NCBI GenBank assembly: GCA_029006155.1
Contig: JAQXGF010000018.1
Location: forward strand, 1-34,253
Reading direction: 5' to 3'
Source: Lachnospiraceae bacterium
GTDB lineage: Bacteria > Bacillota > Clostridia > Lachnospirales > Lachnospiraceae
Length of the DNA: 34,253 nt
The translations under genes and the position numbers were made by a program. Shown piece by piece: positions 1 to 7,065 of this stretch. The notes below the pieces were generated by a model, which searched no databases, was not told the DNA's origin, and saw only the letters and a program-made list of their open reading frames with translations. How positions within the stretch are numbered: the first letter of the stretch is position 1; every line of letters starts with the position of its first letter.

Positions 1-1
1 A

Positions 2-1024
2 AAAAGAGGAGAAAAAGTCAACGGATTTATATCGGTAGAAGGAACCCGTATCCAGCTTCCGGTGACACTGATCTGCGGAACGCAGGAAGGCGAAACAGTA
101 TTGATATCAGGTGGTGTGCACAATGCAGAATATGTGGGAATCCAGTCTGCGATTCAATTATCTCATGACCTGGAACCGGACAAGATCAGCGGACAGGTAA
201 TCATCATTCATCTGATGAATCCAAGTGGGTTTGAGCACCGTACCATGAGCCTTGTCTATGAGGATGGAAAAAATCTGAACCGGGTATTTCCAGGAAGTAT
301 GCTTGGCACAGCAGCGGAGCGTATCGCCTATATAGTAGAACAGGAATTTTTCCCATTTGCAGATTACTATATTGATTTGCATTGCGGAGACGGATTCGAA
401 GGTCTTGTTTCCTATGTATATTGTCTGGGCAATGCCAGTGATTACGTAGTGAAAAAGAGTCGTGAGATGGCGGAGATTGCCCATGTGGATCTTCTGGTAG
501 AATCCCAGTGCAATACAAGCGGTGCGTATAATTATGCAGGCTCATTGGGAATTCCAAGTATTTTATTGGAACGTGGACACAGCAGTCAATGGTGTCAGAG
601 TCTTGTGGATGAAGATGTGCATGATGTGAAAAATATACTGCGCTATCTAGGAGTATTTAAGGGACAGGCACATCGTCATGAAAAGACACCGATTGATGTC
701 AGCCCTGCCATTTACGAAGATGCTCCGGTAGAAGGATGCTGGTATCCGACAAGGCAGCCGGGAGAAACTTTCCGGGAAGGTGATGTGCTGGGATATATCA
801 AAGACTATTTCGGCAATGAATTATTCCGATGCATTGCAAGACAGGACGGCATCATTCTTTACGAAACCATCAGCCTCTGCATTATGAAAGATAGCCCGAT
901 GGTGGCCTATGGAACCTGGGATTTTACGAAACATGGGGAAGTAGTGAAGAACTGCATTGTCTGCGGAGAAGCAGAACATAAGAGACATCATCATCATAAA
1001 AAATCAGAGATTGATGAAGATTAA
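2..1024 (+). CDS. Succinylglutamate desuccinylase/aspartoacylase family (M14-type) metal hydrolase, 5' end outside window
   Basis: This is the C-terminal part of a zinc-dependent amidohydrolase/carboxypeptidase-like enzyme of the AstE/aspartoacylase group. The frame is open to the left edge, and the residues before the GTG at 62 (VNGFISVEGTRIQLPV) fit the family's N-terminal strand, so that GTG is internal and the true start lies outside the window. Counting from the GTG, the metal ligands are visible as H20-x-x-E23 in GGVHNAEY and H107 in YIDLHCGD. The NLNRVFPG substrate loop is at 71-78 and the probable catalytic Glu is E170 in GIPSILLERG. A small beta-rich domain follows. The protein ends in a His/Lys tail (HKRHHHHKK) and an acidic end. 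Substrate cannot be told from sequence; family members deacylate N-acyl amino acids or trim peptides. Family call is confident. Confidence 0.85.
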   Translation, partial: KRGEKVNGFISVEGTRIQLPVTLICGTQEGETVLISGGVHNAEYVGIQSAIQLSHDLEPDKISGQVIIIHLMNPSGFEHRTMSLVYEDGKNLNRVFPGSMLGTAAERIAYIVEQEFFPFADYYIDLHCGDGFEGLVSYVYCLGNASDYVVKKSREMAEIAHVDLLVESQCNTSGAYNYAGSLGIPSILLERGHSSQWCQSLVDEDVHDVKNILRYLGVFKGQAHRHEKTPIDVSPAIYEDAPVEGCWYPTRQPGETFREGDVLGYIKDYFGNELFRCIARQDGIILYETISLCIMKDSPMVAYGTWDFTKHGEVVKNCIVCGEAEHKRHHHHKKSEIDED

Positions 1025-1045
1025 AGAGGCATTAGCAAAATAATG

Positions 1046-1066
1046 GGGGAACCTTAATGGTTCCCC
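1046..1066 (+). terminator. Hairpin after the M14 family gene
   Basis: GGGGAACC and GGTTCCCC form a perfect 8-bp stem around a TTAAT loop, 21 bases after the stop codon. The following bases are not a clean T-run, so this is either a weak intrinsic terminator or an RNA 3'-end hairpin. Confidence 0.5.
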
Positions 1067-1184
1067 TCAAGTAAATCCTTTAACATAATATATAGCAAGA
1101 ATTCTCCGTCCTCTACAGGTGGGAGATGAATTGCAAATAAAAAAGAACACTTTTCCTTGTGATCCTGAAAGTAGCGAAGCTAGG

Positions 1185-1206
1185 CCCTGTCAGCAGAGCT
1201 GCAGGG
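1185..1206 (+). other. Hairpin in the 318-base gap before the small membrane protein gene
   Basis: CCCTG-T-CAGC pairs with GCTG-CAGGG around AGA, giving 9 bp with one bulged T. There is no T-run after it. It lies upstream of the candidate promoter, so its role is unclear. The rest of the 1067-1342 gap holds no convincing gene; a 60-codon frame covering 1159-1341 has no ribosome site and no recognisable product. Confidence 0.35.
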
Positions 1207-1225
1207 ATAGATTGCGAATATCCAC

Positions 1226-1253
1226 TTTACTTTTCATGCAAATCGTGTATACT
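1226..1253 (+). promoter_or_regulatory. Candidate sigma-A promoter for the small membrane protein gene
   Basis: TTTACT and TATACT are separated by 16 bases. This would place the RNA start near 1260, with an untranslated leader of about 80 bases before the ATG at 1343. Confidence 0.45.
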
Positions 1254-1342
1254 GGTAAATAAAGAGCCTGTGCGGAAGGGCGGAATCTGTCGAGCAGATG
1301 ATGAAAGTGCCGCGCGGCATGTTACGGAAAAGGAGAGATAGC

Positions 1343-1603
1343 ATGAGTCAGGCAAAGGTTGACCGTTATAAACAGGAAAAGAAAAATCGTGACAAGATCA
1401 TCAAAAAGGAGAAGCGTCAGCTCGCTGCGATGAAGGCAGGCGTATCGGTTGTGGCGATCGCGCTGGTCGCATGGGTCGGGGTATCAGTCTATCACGGACT
1501 TCAGTCTGAGGATACGACGACGGCAGAGAAGCCGAGTTATACTGTAAATACTTCTTCTCTGGATGAATTTATCACAGGGCTGAATACAGACGACGCAGAG
1601 TAA
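1343..1603 (+). CDS. Small single-pass membrane protein, unknown function (86 aa)
   Basis: I do not recognise a family. The first 31 residues are very rich in Lys/Arg (a basic, probably helical cytoplasmic segment). One hydrophobic helix spans about residues 32-50 (VSVVAIALVAWVGVSV), and a short acidic outside tail ends in TDDAE. By the positive-inside rule the N-terminus should be cytoplasmic. The ATG at 1343 is chosen over an upstream ATG at 1298 because AAGGAGAG lies just before it, at 1330-1336. It stands alone between a hairpin and a strong terminator, so it is probably a single-gene transcript. Reality as a gene is well supported by ribosome site, composition and terminator; function is unknown. 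Confidence 0.7.
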   Translation: MSQAKVDRYKQEKKNRDKIIKKEKRQLAAMKAGVSVVAIALVAWVGVSVYHGLQSEDTTTAEKPSYTVNTSSLDEFITGLNTDDAE

Positions 1604-1623
1604 GGAAAACAAGATGAGCGATG

Positions 1624-1657
1624 AGCTGCAGAAAAATTTTTTTCTGCAGCTTTTTTT
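1624..1657 (+). terminator. Intrinsic terminator
   Basis: AGCTGCAGAAAAA pairs with TTTTTCTGCAGCT and the stem runs directly into a run of seven T. It lies 20 bases after the stop of the 86-residue protein. The gap between here and the next gene at 1867 holds a ribosome site (AAGGAG, 1855-1860) but no clear promoter that I would defend. Confidence 0.85.
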
Positions 1658-1866
1658 GCCTGCTTTTTAACACACTTTTTTCACAATTCTTCCACAGGAG
1701 CAACACAATTTCATCAAAAAAGGAACACAATCTCCGGCTAGAATCATTTTCAGAGTCTGGAATCGAGGTATTTTGCCCCAACTGATGCAGACAGAAAGCA
1801 CCTGTGGGTGCGGATCCGGGGCCATATATACTGATCGGTCTCGAGAAATCATGGAAGGAGTTCTGA

Positions 1867-3069
1867 ATGATGAAAGGCGTAAATGGAATGATGAGAAAGA
1901 CAGGAGCAGGGCTGACGGCCGCTTCAATGCTCGCAGCGATGCTGCTTGGGGCAGCTCCGGCGTATGCAGCAGGGGAGGGGCTCGATATGAGCACCGCATA
2001 TCCGGGCGTGACTGTGAAGGCAGGCGATAATGTCAATTTTGATCTTGATTTTTCCTGTGCAGAGGGAGAGTCCTATGATGCAGATCTGTCTGTAAAATCG
2101 CTGCCAGACAACTGGAGCGGATATTTTAAGGGCGGAAACAGCCAGATCACGAGAGTGCATGTCGATGGAGATGCCACGACAGATGACAAGACAGAAACAG
2201 ATTTTTCTCTGACGGTACCGGAGGATGCAGAGGATGGTACTTACACGATTGAACTGCAGGCCGATGGCGGAAAGGGCGCAAGCGATACACTGGAGCTTGC
2301 TGTTACCGTCAGCAAGGAGGAGGCACTGCAGAGCACCTTTACTTCCGAGTATCCGGAGCAGCAGGGTGCATCCGGTACGACCTTTACCTTTGACACGACG
2401 ATCGTGAATAACCGGGCGACTGAACAGTCTTATGCACTGGCGGCAGATGTACCGACCGGCTGGCAGGCGACCTTTACTCCTTCCGGAGAGACCACGAATG
2501 TAGCAAGCCTGACCGTCGATGCAGGACAGAGCCAGGGTGTGACCGTGACTGTGACACCGCCGGATGATGTGGAGAAAGGAGACTACTCCATTCCGGTAAC
2601 GGCCATTTCATCGGAAGATAATCTTTCTGAGGATCTTTCTGTTTCCATCACAGGTACTTATGATGTATCACTCTCCACACCGGACGGACGTCTGAGTCTG
2701 GATGCCTATGCAGATAAGGAGTCGACGGTGACCTTAAGCGTGACAAACAACGGAAATGTCGATCTGACAAATCTGAACCTCACGTCTTCCGCACCGACAG
2801 ACTGGGAGGTCACCTTCAGTGAATCTACGATTGATACGCTGGAAGCGGGCGCAACCAAGGAGATTACTGCGACAATCAAGCCGGCACAGGACGTTATCAC
2901 GGGCGACTATGTGACTTCGATCAGCATCAAGAACGATGAGGCATCCTCTTCCGCAGATCTCCGTGTATCGGTAAAGACCTCTACAACATGGGGAATTGCG
3001 GCAATCGCAATTATTGTAGTTCTGGTAGCAGTACTTGGAATGATCTTTAAGAAATTCGGGAGACGGTAA
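1867..3069 (+). CDS. Secreted, membrane-anchored NEW3/CARDB-like protein of an ABC transporter set
   Basis: The 400-residue protein has a signal peptide (cleavage likely after AYA at 32-34) and a long beta-strand-rich extracellular part. A C-terminal helix (about 374-393, GIAAIAIIVVLVAVLGMIF) is followed by a KKFGRR stop-transfer end. The outside part reads as about three Ig-like modules of the NEW3 (alpha-galactosidase-associated, COG1470-like) type: phrases such as VNNRATEQSYAL, DVPTGWQATFTPS, and later VTNNGNVDLTNLNL with PTDWEVTFS are characteristic. AAGGAG precedes the start; ATG at 1870 is equally possible. The stop is 2 bases before the ATPase ATG, so the three genes are co-transcribed and probably work together. 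I infer an extracytoplasmic accessory or substrate-handling subunit; the substrate is unknown. Confidence 0.75.
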   Translation: MMKGVNGMMRKTGAGLTAASMLAAMLLGAAPAYAAGEGLDMSTAYPGVTVKAGDNVNFDLDFSCAEGESYDADLSVKSLPDNWSGYFKGGNSQITRVHVDGDATTDDKTETDFSLTVPEDAEDGTYTIELQADGGKGASDTLELAVTVSKEEALQSTFTSEYPEQQGASGTTFTFDTTIVNNRATEQSYALAADVPTGWQATFTPSGETTNVASLTVDAGQSQGVTVTVTPPDDVEKGDYSIPVTAISSEDNLSEDLSVSITGTYDVSLSTPDGRLSLDAYADKESTVTLSVTNNGNVDLTNLNLTSSAPTDWEVTFSESTIDTLEAGATKEITATIKPAQDVITGDYVTSISIKNDEASSSADLRVSVKTSTTWGIAAIAIIVVLVAVLGMIFKKFGRR

Positions 3070-3071
3070 AC

Positions 3072-4088
3072 ATGGCTGAAAAAATGGAGAATATTATTCA
3101 GACTTCTCATCTGACGAAGCGGTACGGATCGAAAATCGCAGTAAACGATCTGAATCTCTCCATTCACAAAGGAGAAGTCTTCGGACTGCTTGGACCGAAC
3201 GGCGCAGGAAAGACAACAACGATCCTGATGCTGCTCGGTCTGACAGAGCCAACGGCAGGCACAGCGGAGATTGCAGGCTGTGACTGCACGCGAAATCCGC
3301 TGGAGGTAAAATCCATGGTCGGGTATCTTCCGGACAATGTCGGCTTCTATGGCGATATGACAGGCAGACAGAATCTGAGGTTTACCGGAAGACTGAACGG
3401 GATGCATGGAAAGGAGCTGGAGGAGCGGATTGACTACTTGCTGGATCGGGTCGGCATGACGGATGCGGCAGACCGGAAGACAGCAACGTACTCCAAAGGT
3501 ATGCGGCAGAGACTCGGCATTGCGGATGTGCTGATGAAGGATCCGCAGGTCATCATCATGGATGAGCCGACGCTTGGCATTGACCCGGAAGGTATGCGCG
3601 AGCTGCTGAACCTGATCCGGGAGCTTTCCGTAAAGGATGGGCGTACGGTATTGATATCTTCTCATCAGCTGCAGCAGATTCAGCAGGTGTGCGACCGGGT
3701 TGGCATCTATGTACAGGGCAGCCTGATTGCATGTGGTACTCTGGCAGAACTGGAAGCACAGATCCAGAAGAACGGCACCTATCTGCTTGAGGTAGATGTA
3801 GAGCCGTGTGACGACCAGATTCTTGGAATGCTGTCTGCTCAGCAGGGAATTCTGAAGATCGAAAAGGAAGGACGCCGGTTTATGATCACCTCTAAGAAGG
3901 ATATCCGTCCACAGCTGACCAAATTCCTTGGAGAGCATGACTATACCGTGATGCATCTGCATCAGCGCGGCGGCGATCTGGATGAGATTTACAGACGTTA
4001 TTTTGAAAAGGCAGGGCAGAATGATGAAAGCAATGAGTCTAAAACAAAGAAAAAATATAGCTGGAAGCATAAATCCGGCAGCAATTAA
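3072..4088 (+). CDS. ABC transporter ATP-binding protein, NosF/GldA-like
   Basis: This is the ATPase of the export-type ABC system encoded with the flanking genes. It shows Walker A GPNGAGKTT (41-49), the signature region YSKGM (140-144, variant of LSGGQ), Walker B VIIMDE (160-165), the D-loop-like GIDPEG and the switch His in SSHQ (H198). The usual Q-loop glutamine is replaced: the segment reads GYLPDN, like the GYLPEN of NosF/GldA-type ATPases. A C-terminal extension of about 100 residues follows (DrrA/NatA-like) and ends in a Lys-rich tail. The start is 2 bases after the preceding stop. The reading frame overlaps the permease by about 68 bases. ATPase identity is certain; transport direction and substrate are inferred. 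Confidence 0.9.
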   Translation: MAEKMENIIQTSHLTKRYGSKIAVNDLNLSIHKGEVFGLLGPNGAGKTTTILMLLGLTEPTAGTAEIAGCDCTRNPLEVKSMVGYLPDNVGFYGDMTGRQNLRFTGRLNGMHGKELEERIDYLLDRVGMTDAADRKTATYSKGMRQRLGIADVLMKDPQVIIMDEPTLGIDPEGMRELLNLIRELSVKDGRTVLISSHQLQQIQQVCDRVGIYVQGSLIACGTLAELEAQIQKNGTYLLEVDVEPCDDQILGMLSAQQGILKIEKEGRRFMITSKKDIRPQLTKFLGEHDYTVMHLHQRGGDLDEIYRRYFEKAGQNDESNESKTKKKYSWKHKSGSN

Positions 4089-5034
4089 AGGCAGCACAGG
4101 AAGAAATGCGCTGATCCGTAAGGAGCTGGCGGATCACCTGACCAGCAAGCGCTTTCTCATTCTGCTGATTCTGATCGGGGCGACGAGCTTTGCAAGCCTG
4201 TATGGCGCGATCTCCGGGCTTTCCGATGCGATCTCACAGGACAGCAATTTCATCTTCCTGAAGCTGTATACGTCGAGCGGAAGCTCGATCCCGTCGTTCA
4301 TGTCCTTCATCGCCCTTCTCGGGCCGATCGTCGGACTGGCACTCGGGTTTGATGCGGTAAACAGTGAGCGGGCCAACGGTACCTTAAACCGTCTGGTCGC
4401 GCAGCCGATCTACCGTGATTCGATTATCATTGGAAAGTTTCTTGCTGGTACGGCGGTGATTGCAATTGTCATTTTCTCGATGGGCATTGCACTTGGAGCA
4501 GTCGGAATGGCAGTGACCGGACTGGCGCCGGATACGGAGGAGGTACTCCGGATTTTGATTTTTCTGATTTTTACAGTGATTTACGTTGCATTTTGGCTGG
4601 CGCTTTCGATTCTGTTTTCCGTCGTGTGCCGACATGCGGCGACCTCCGCACTGGCATCGATCTCTGTATGGATTTTCTTCTCGATCTTCATGAGCCTGGT
4701 GGCAAGTATTATTGCAAACGGTGTGTACCCGGTGGGAGATGATTATCATGCAATGATCAACAGCCTGAACAATTATACGCTGAATCTGAACCTAAACCGG
4801 ATTTCGCCGTATTACCTCTACAGTGAGGCAGTCTCGACGATCATGAATCCGACGGTTCGTTCCGTCAATGCGGTGACCGTTAATCAGCTTGTCGGCGCGA
4901 TCAGCGGATACTTAAGTCTCGGACAGAGTCTGCTGCTCGTATGGCCGCATCTGACCGGTCTGGCAGCACTGATGCTCATCGCGTTCGGCGGCTCCTATGT
5001 CGGGTTTATGAGACAGGAAGTAAGGTCGAACTGA
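4021..5034 (+). CDS. ABC-2 type permease (NosY-like)
   Basis: This is the membrane subunit for the ATPase encoded just upstream. About six hydrophobic segments are visible: FLILLILIGATSFASLYGA, FMSFIALLGPIVGLALGF, a pair around IIGKFLAGTAVIAIVIF, ILIFLIFTVIYVAFWLALSILF, IFFSIFMSLVASII, and the last helix LTGLAALMLIAFGGSYVGF. The ABC-2 hallmark SERANGTLNRLVAQPIYRDSIIIGK follows the second helix. An in-frame ATG at 3982 exists, but the N-terminus from 4021 (MMKAMS) has the better upstream purine stretch. Both choices overlap the ATPase, which is unusual for length (68 or 107 bases). The stop is followed about 90 bases later by a terminator closing the operon. Confidence 0.85.
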   Translation: MMKAMSLKQRKNIAGSINPAAIKGSTGRNALIRKELADHLTSKRFLILLILIGATSFASLYGAISGLSDAISQDSNFIFLKLYTSSGSSIPSFMSFIALLGPIVGLALGFDAVNSERANGTLNRLVAQPIYRDSIIIGKFLAGTAVIAIVIFSMGIALGAVGMAVTGLAPDTEEVLRILIFLIFTVIYVAFWLALSILFSVVCRHAATSALASISVWIFFSIFMSLVASIIANGVYPVGDDYHAMINSLNNYTLNLNLNRISPYYLYSEAVSTIMNPTVRSVNAVTVNQLVGAISGYLSLGQSLLLVWPHLTGLAALMLIAFGGSYVGFMRQEVRSN

Positions 5035-5121
5035 TTGTCTGGTAAAGATCAGGCAGAAACGGGTCAAAGAAGATAGTTACAAAGTTGCCTGATTCGGCTA
5101 AAACTAAAACTAAGAAGAGAT

Positions 5122-5172
5122 ATCCCGGAAGGGTGGCATGACATGTCACTTTTCCGGGATTTTCTTGTTTTT
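5122..5172 (+). terminator. Intrinsic terminator of the NEW3-ABC operon
   Basis: ATCCCGGAA (5122-5130) pairs with TTCCGGGAT (5152-5160), with a further inner pairing around GGCATGACATGTC. A T-rich stretch follows (TTTCTTGTTTTTAC). Downstream to 5298 I see no gene. Confidence 0.8.
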
Positions 5173-5298
5173 ACACTTATACAAGTTTGATTCTATCGGT
5201 AGATTCATGTCATAAGAGCCGCTAAGTAGGTGTATTAATAGAAAATGAGATTTCAGAACAGTGGAAGATAAGATTTTGCTCAGAACGATAAAACCCCC

Positions 5299-5327
5299 TT
5301 GCGAAAATGCAAATTAGAAACTATGTT
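5299..5327 (+). promoter_or_regulatory. Candidate promoter for a 19-residue peptide gene
   Basis: TTGCGA and TATGTT are separated by exactly 17 bases, placing an RNA start near 5334, about 9 bases before the ribosome site of the small reading frame at 5360. Confidence 0.4.
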
Positions 5328-5359
5328 GGAAGTATAGAGGCCGGAAGGAGGCGAGCGCT

Positions 5360-5419
5360 ATGCTGGCATATCTGATTTTGCTGTATCGGTGGATCGTGCG
5401 TGGCGAGGCGGTCTGGTGA
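5360..5419 (+). CDS. Candidate small hydrophobic peptide (19 aa)
   Basis: The reading frame encodes MLAYLILLYRWIVRGEAVW: a short hydrophobic helix with two arginines near its C-terminal half and two tryptophans. It is preceded at proper distance by GGAAGGAGG (5343-5351), one of the strongest ribosome sites in the window, and by a candidate promoter at 5299-5327. Small membrane-active peptides of type I toxin systems, or small regulatory membrane peptides, have this general form, but I recognise no specific family. No antisense RNA partner is evident by eye. The argG terminator hairpin just downstream could also end this transcript. A chance reading frame of this length cannot be excluded. Confidence 0.35.
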   Translation: MLAYLILLYRWIVRGEAVW

Positions 5420-5455
5420 ATGTGAGAGAAGTGCGGTGAGGAGATAAAAAAGAGA

Positions 5456-5508
5456 AAGAAAAATCAGCCCCCTGACAAATCATTTGAATTTGCCAGAGGG
5501 CTTGATTA
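5456..5508 (-). terminator. Intrinsic terminator of argG
   Basis: Read on the minus strand, an imperfect GC-rich stem (AATCAAGCCCTCTGGCAAAT against ATTTGTCAGGGGGCTGATT) is followed by TTTCTTTCTCTTTTTT. It lies about 30 bases after the argG stop. The gap from 5173 to this site is otherwise occupied only by the candidate peptide gene. Confidence 0.75.
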
Positions 5509-5536
5509 TTGGAGCGTTTTTACTGGAGCTGAAAAC

Positions 5537-6769
5537 TTACTTGCTTTCTGCGTTCTTCTTTGCTTCCATCATCTTCATTGCACGAACCTTCAGCGGAAGT
5601 CCGAACAGGGTAATGAATCCGGATGCGTCATGGTGATCGTAGAGATCGCCGGTCGTGAAGCTTGCCAGAGACTCATTGTACAGGCTGTACGGAGAAGTCG
5701 TGCCGGCTTTGATGATGTTGCCCTTGTAGAGCTTGAATTTTACTTCGCCAGTCACATACTGCTGGGTGGACTCTACGAATGCCTGAATCGCCTCGCGCAG
5801 CGGGGTGAACCATTTTCCTTCGTAAACGACCTGTGCGAACTGGCTGCCGAGCTTCTTCTTCGTCTCCATCGTCTCACGGTCAAGGATCAGTTCCTCGAGC
5901 TGGTCATGTGCAGCCATCAGGATTGTTCCGCCCGGTGTCTCATAGACGCCACGGGACTTCATACCTACGACACGGTTCTCGACGATGTCGACGATACCGA
6001 TGCCGTGCTTGCCGCCGAGCTTGTTCAGCTCTGTGATGATCTCGCAGACAGTCATCTCTTTGCCATTTAAGGTCTTCGGTGTACCTGCTTCAAAGGTCAT
6101 GGTCACATATTCGCCCTGATCCGGAGCCTTTTCCGGAGTCACGCCAAGGACGAGCATGTTGTCGTAGTTCGGCTCATTTGCCGGATCCTCGAGCTCGAGT
6201 CCCTCGTGGCTGATGTGCCAGAGGTTGCGGTCACGGCTGTAGCTGTGGCTGTGGTCGAACGGAAGCACGATGCCGTGCTGCTTGCAGAATTCGATCTCAT
6301 CTTCACGGGATTCCATTTTCCATACATCGGTCATACGCCACGGAGCGATGACTTTCAGATCCGGAGCGAGAGCCTTGATGCCGAGCTCGAAACGGATCTG
6401 GTCATTTCCTTTACCAGTCGCACCATGGCAGATCGTGGTAGCGCCCTCTTTCCGTGCGATTTCTACAAGGCGCTTTGCGATCGCCGGACGTGCCATGGAA
6501 GTACCGAGCAGATAGCTGTGCTCATAGACAGCGCCTGCTTTTACGCACGGCATAACGAAATCGTTGCAGAACTCATCTTTGATATCTTCGATATATAATT
6601 TGGAAGCGCCGGAAAGCTTTGCACGCTCATCCAGCCCGTCCAGCTCATTTCCCTGTCCGCAGTCGATGCAGCAGCAGATGACTTCATAATCAAAATTGTC
6701 TTTCAGCCACGGGATCATTGCGGTCGTATCCAGTCCGCCGGAATAGGCGAGAATTACTTTTTCTTTCAT
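5537..6769 (-). CDS. argG: Argininosuccinate synthase
   Basis: Joins citrulline and aspartate with ATP to make argininosuccinate, the next-to-last step of arginine synthesis, in the cytoplasm. The N-terminal PP-loop AYSGGLDTT (8-16) is intact, as are CHGATGKGNDQIRFE and the DRNLWHISHEGLELEDP segment that is typical of the enzyme. Length is 410 residues, normal for the family. The frame extends 19 codons upstream to 6826. The ATG at 6769 is preferred because GAGGAGG lies 11 bases before it, the enzyme's usual N-terminus begins there, and the candidate promoter leaves little room further upstream. It is divergent from argC, sharing a 296-base control region, and ends at its own terminator. Confidence 0.97.
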   Translation of the reverse strand: MKEKVILAYSGGLDTTAMIPWLKDNFDYEVICCCIDCGQGNELDGLDERAKLSGASKLYIEDIKDEFCNDFVMPCVKAGAVYEHSYLLGTSMARPAIAKRLVEIARKEGATTICHGATGKGNDQIRFELGIKALAPDLKVIAPWRMTDVWKMESREDEIEFCKQHGIVLPFDHSHSYSRDRNLWHISHEGLELEDPANEPNYDNMLVLGVTPEKAPDQGEYVTMTFEAGTPKTLNGKEMTVCEIITELNKLGGKHGIGIVDIVENRVVGMKSRGVYETPGGTILMAAHDQLEELILDRETMETKKKLGSQFAQVVYEGKWFTPLREAIQAFVESTQQYVTGEVKFKLYKGNIIKAGTTSPYSLYNESLASFTTGDLYDHHDASGFITLFGLPLKVRAMKMMEAKKNAESK

Positions 6770-6811
6770 AATAACAGGTTCCTCCTCTGTGTGTATTTCT
6801 GAACTGCAATT

Positions 6812-6840
6812 AATATACATCAACAATCATAAATATGCAA
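6812..6840 (-). promoter_or_regulatory. argG promoter
   Basis: On the minus strand TTGCAT (complement of 6835-6840) and TATATT (complement of 6812-6817) are exactly 17 bases apart. The RNA start would be near 6805, about 36 bases before the ATG. The -35 hexamer lies inside an ATAAATATGC-type word that recurs on the argC side and may be an ArgR site. Confidence 0.65.
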
Positions 6841-6962
6841 GCCCTATTTCAAAAAACTGTAAAAATGAATCCAACAAACAGACGGCGATACGGAAAAGAG
6901 GCATGGAGGACGGGCGTATACAGACCCGAAAAAGCAGTGGATTTCAGGTAATTAGAATAGAT

Positions 6963-7036
6963 TTGAATAATATGCAATGAAAAATGTATAAATATGCGCA
7001 TAAAACCTCTTTACATCTTTTGACATTTGGTATAAA
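6963..7036 (+). promoter_or_regulatory. argC-side promoter region with ARG-box-like sites
   Basis: Two promoter candidates are visible: TTGAAT (6963-6968) with TATAAA (6987-6992) at 18 bases, and TTTACA (7010-7015) with TATAAA (7031-7036) at 15 bases. The first overlaps two adjacent imperfect palindromes, TGAATAATATGCA (6964-6976) and TGTATAAATATGCG (6985-6998). These resemble the ArgR/AhrC box TGAATWWWWATTCA with a few mismatches. Repression by ArgR with arginine is the expected logic for these genes, but argR itself is not in the window and the matches are imperfect. Confidence 0.45.
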
Positions 7037-7065
7037 ATCGGAAAAAAACGAGGAGGAGAAGAGTG

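Noticed and set aside
1159-1341. A 60-codon frame upstream of the small membrane protein.
   Set aside because: No ribosome site, no recognisable composition, and it overlaps the candidate promoter and leader of the next gene.
2907-4097. A 396-codon minus-strand frame opposite the ABC ATPase, and similar long antisense frames opposite argC, dnaG and rpoD.
   Set aside because: They lie wholly on the opposite strand of well-identified genes, lack ribosome sites and show no recognisable domains; they are codon-bias shadows.
6770-7062. Search for a T-box or other leader riboswitch ahead of argG or argC.
   Set aside because: No T-box core sequence and no terminator hairpin in either leader; the argG leader is only about 36 bases.
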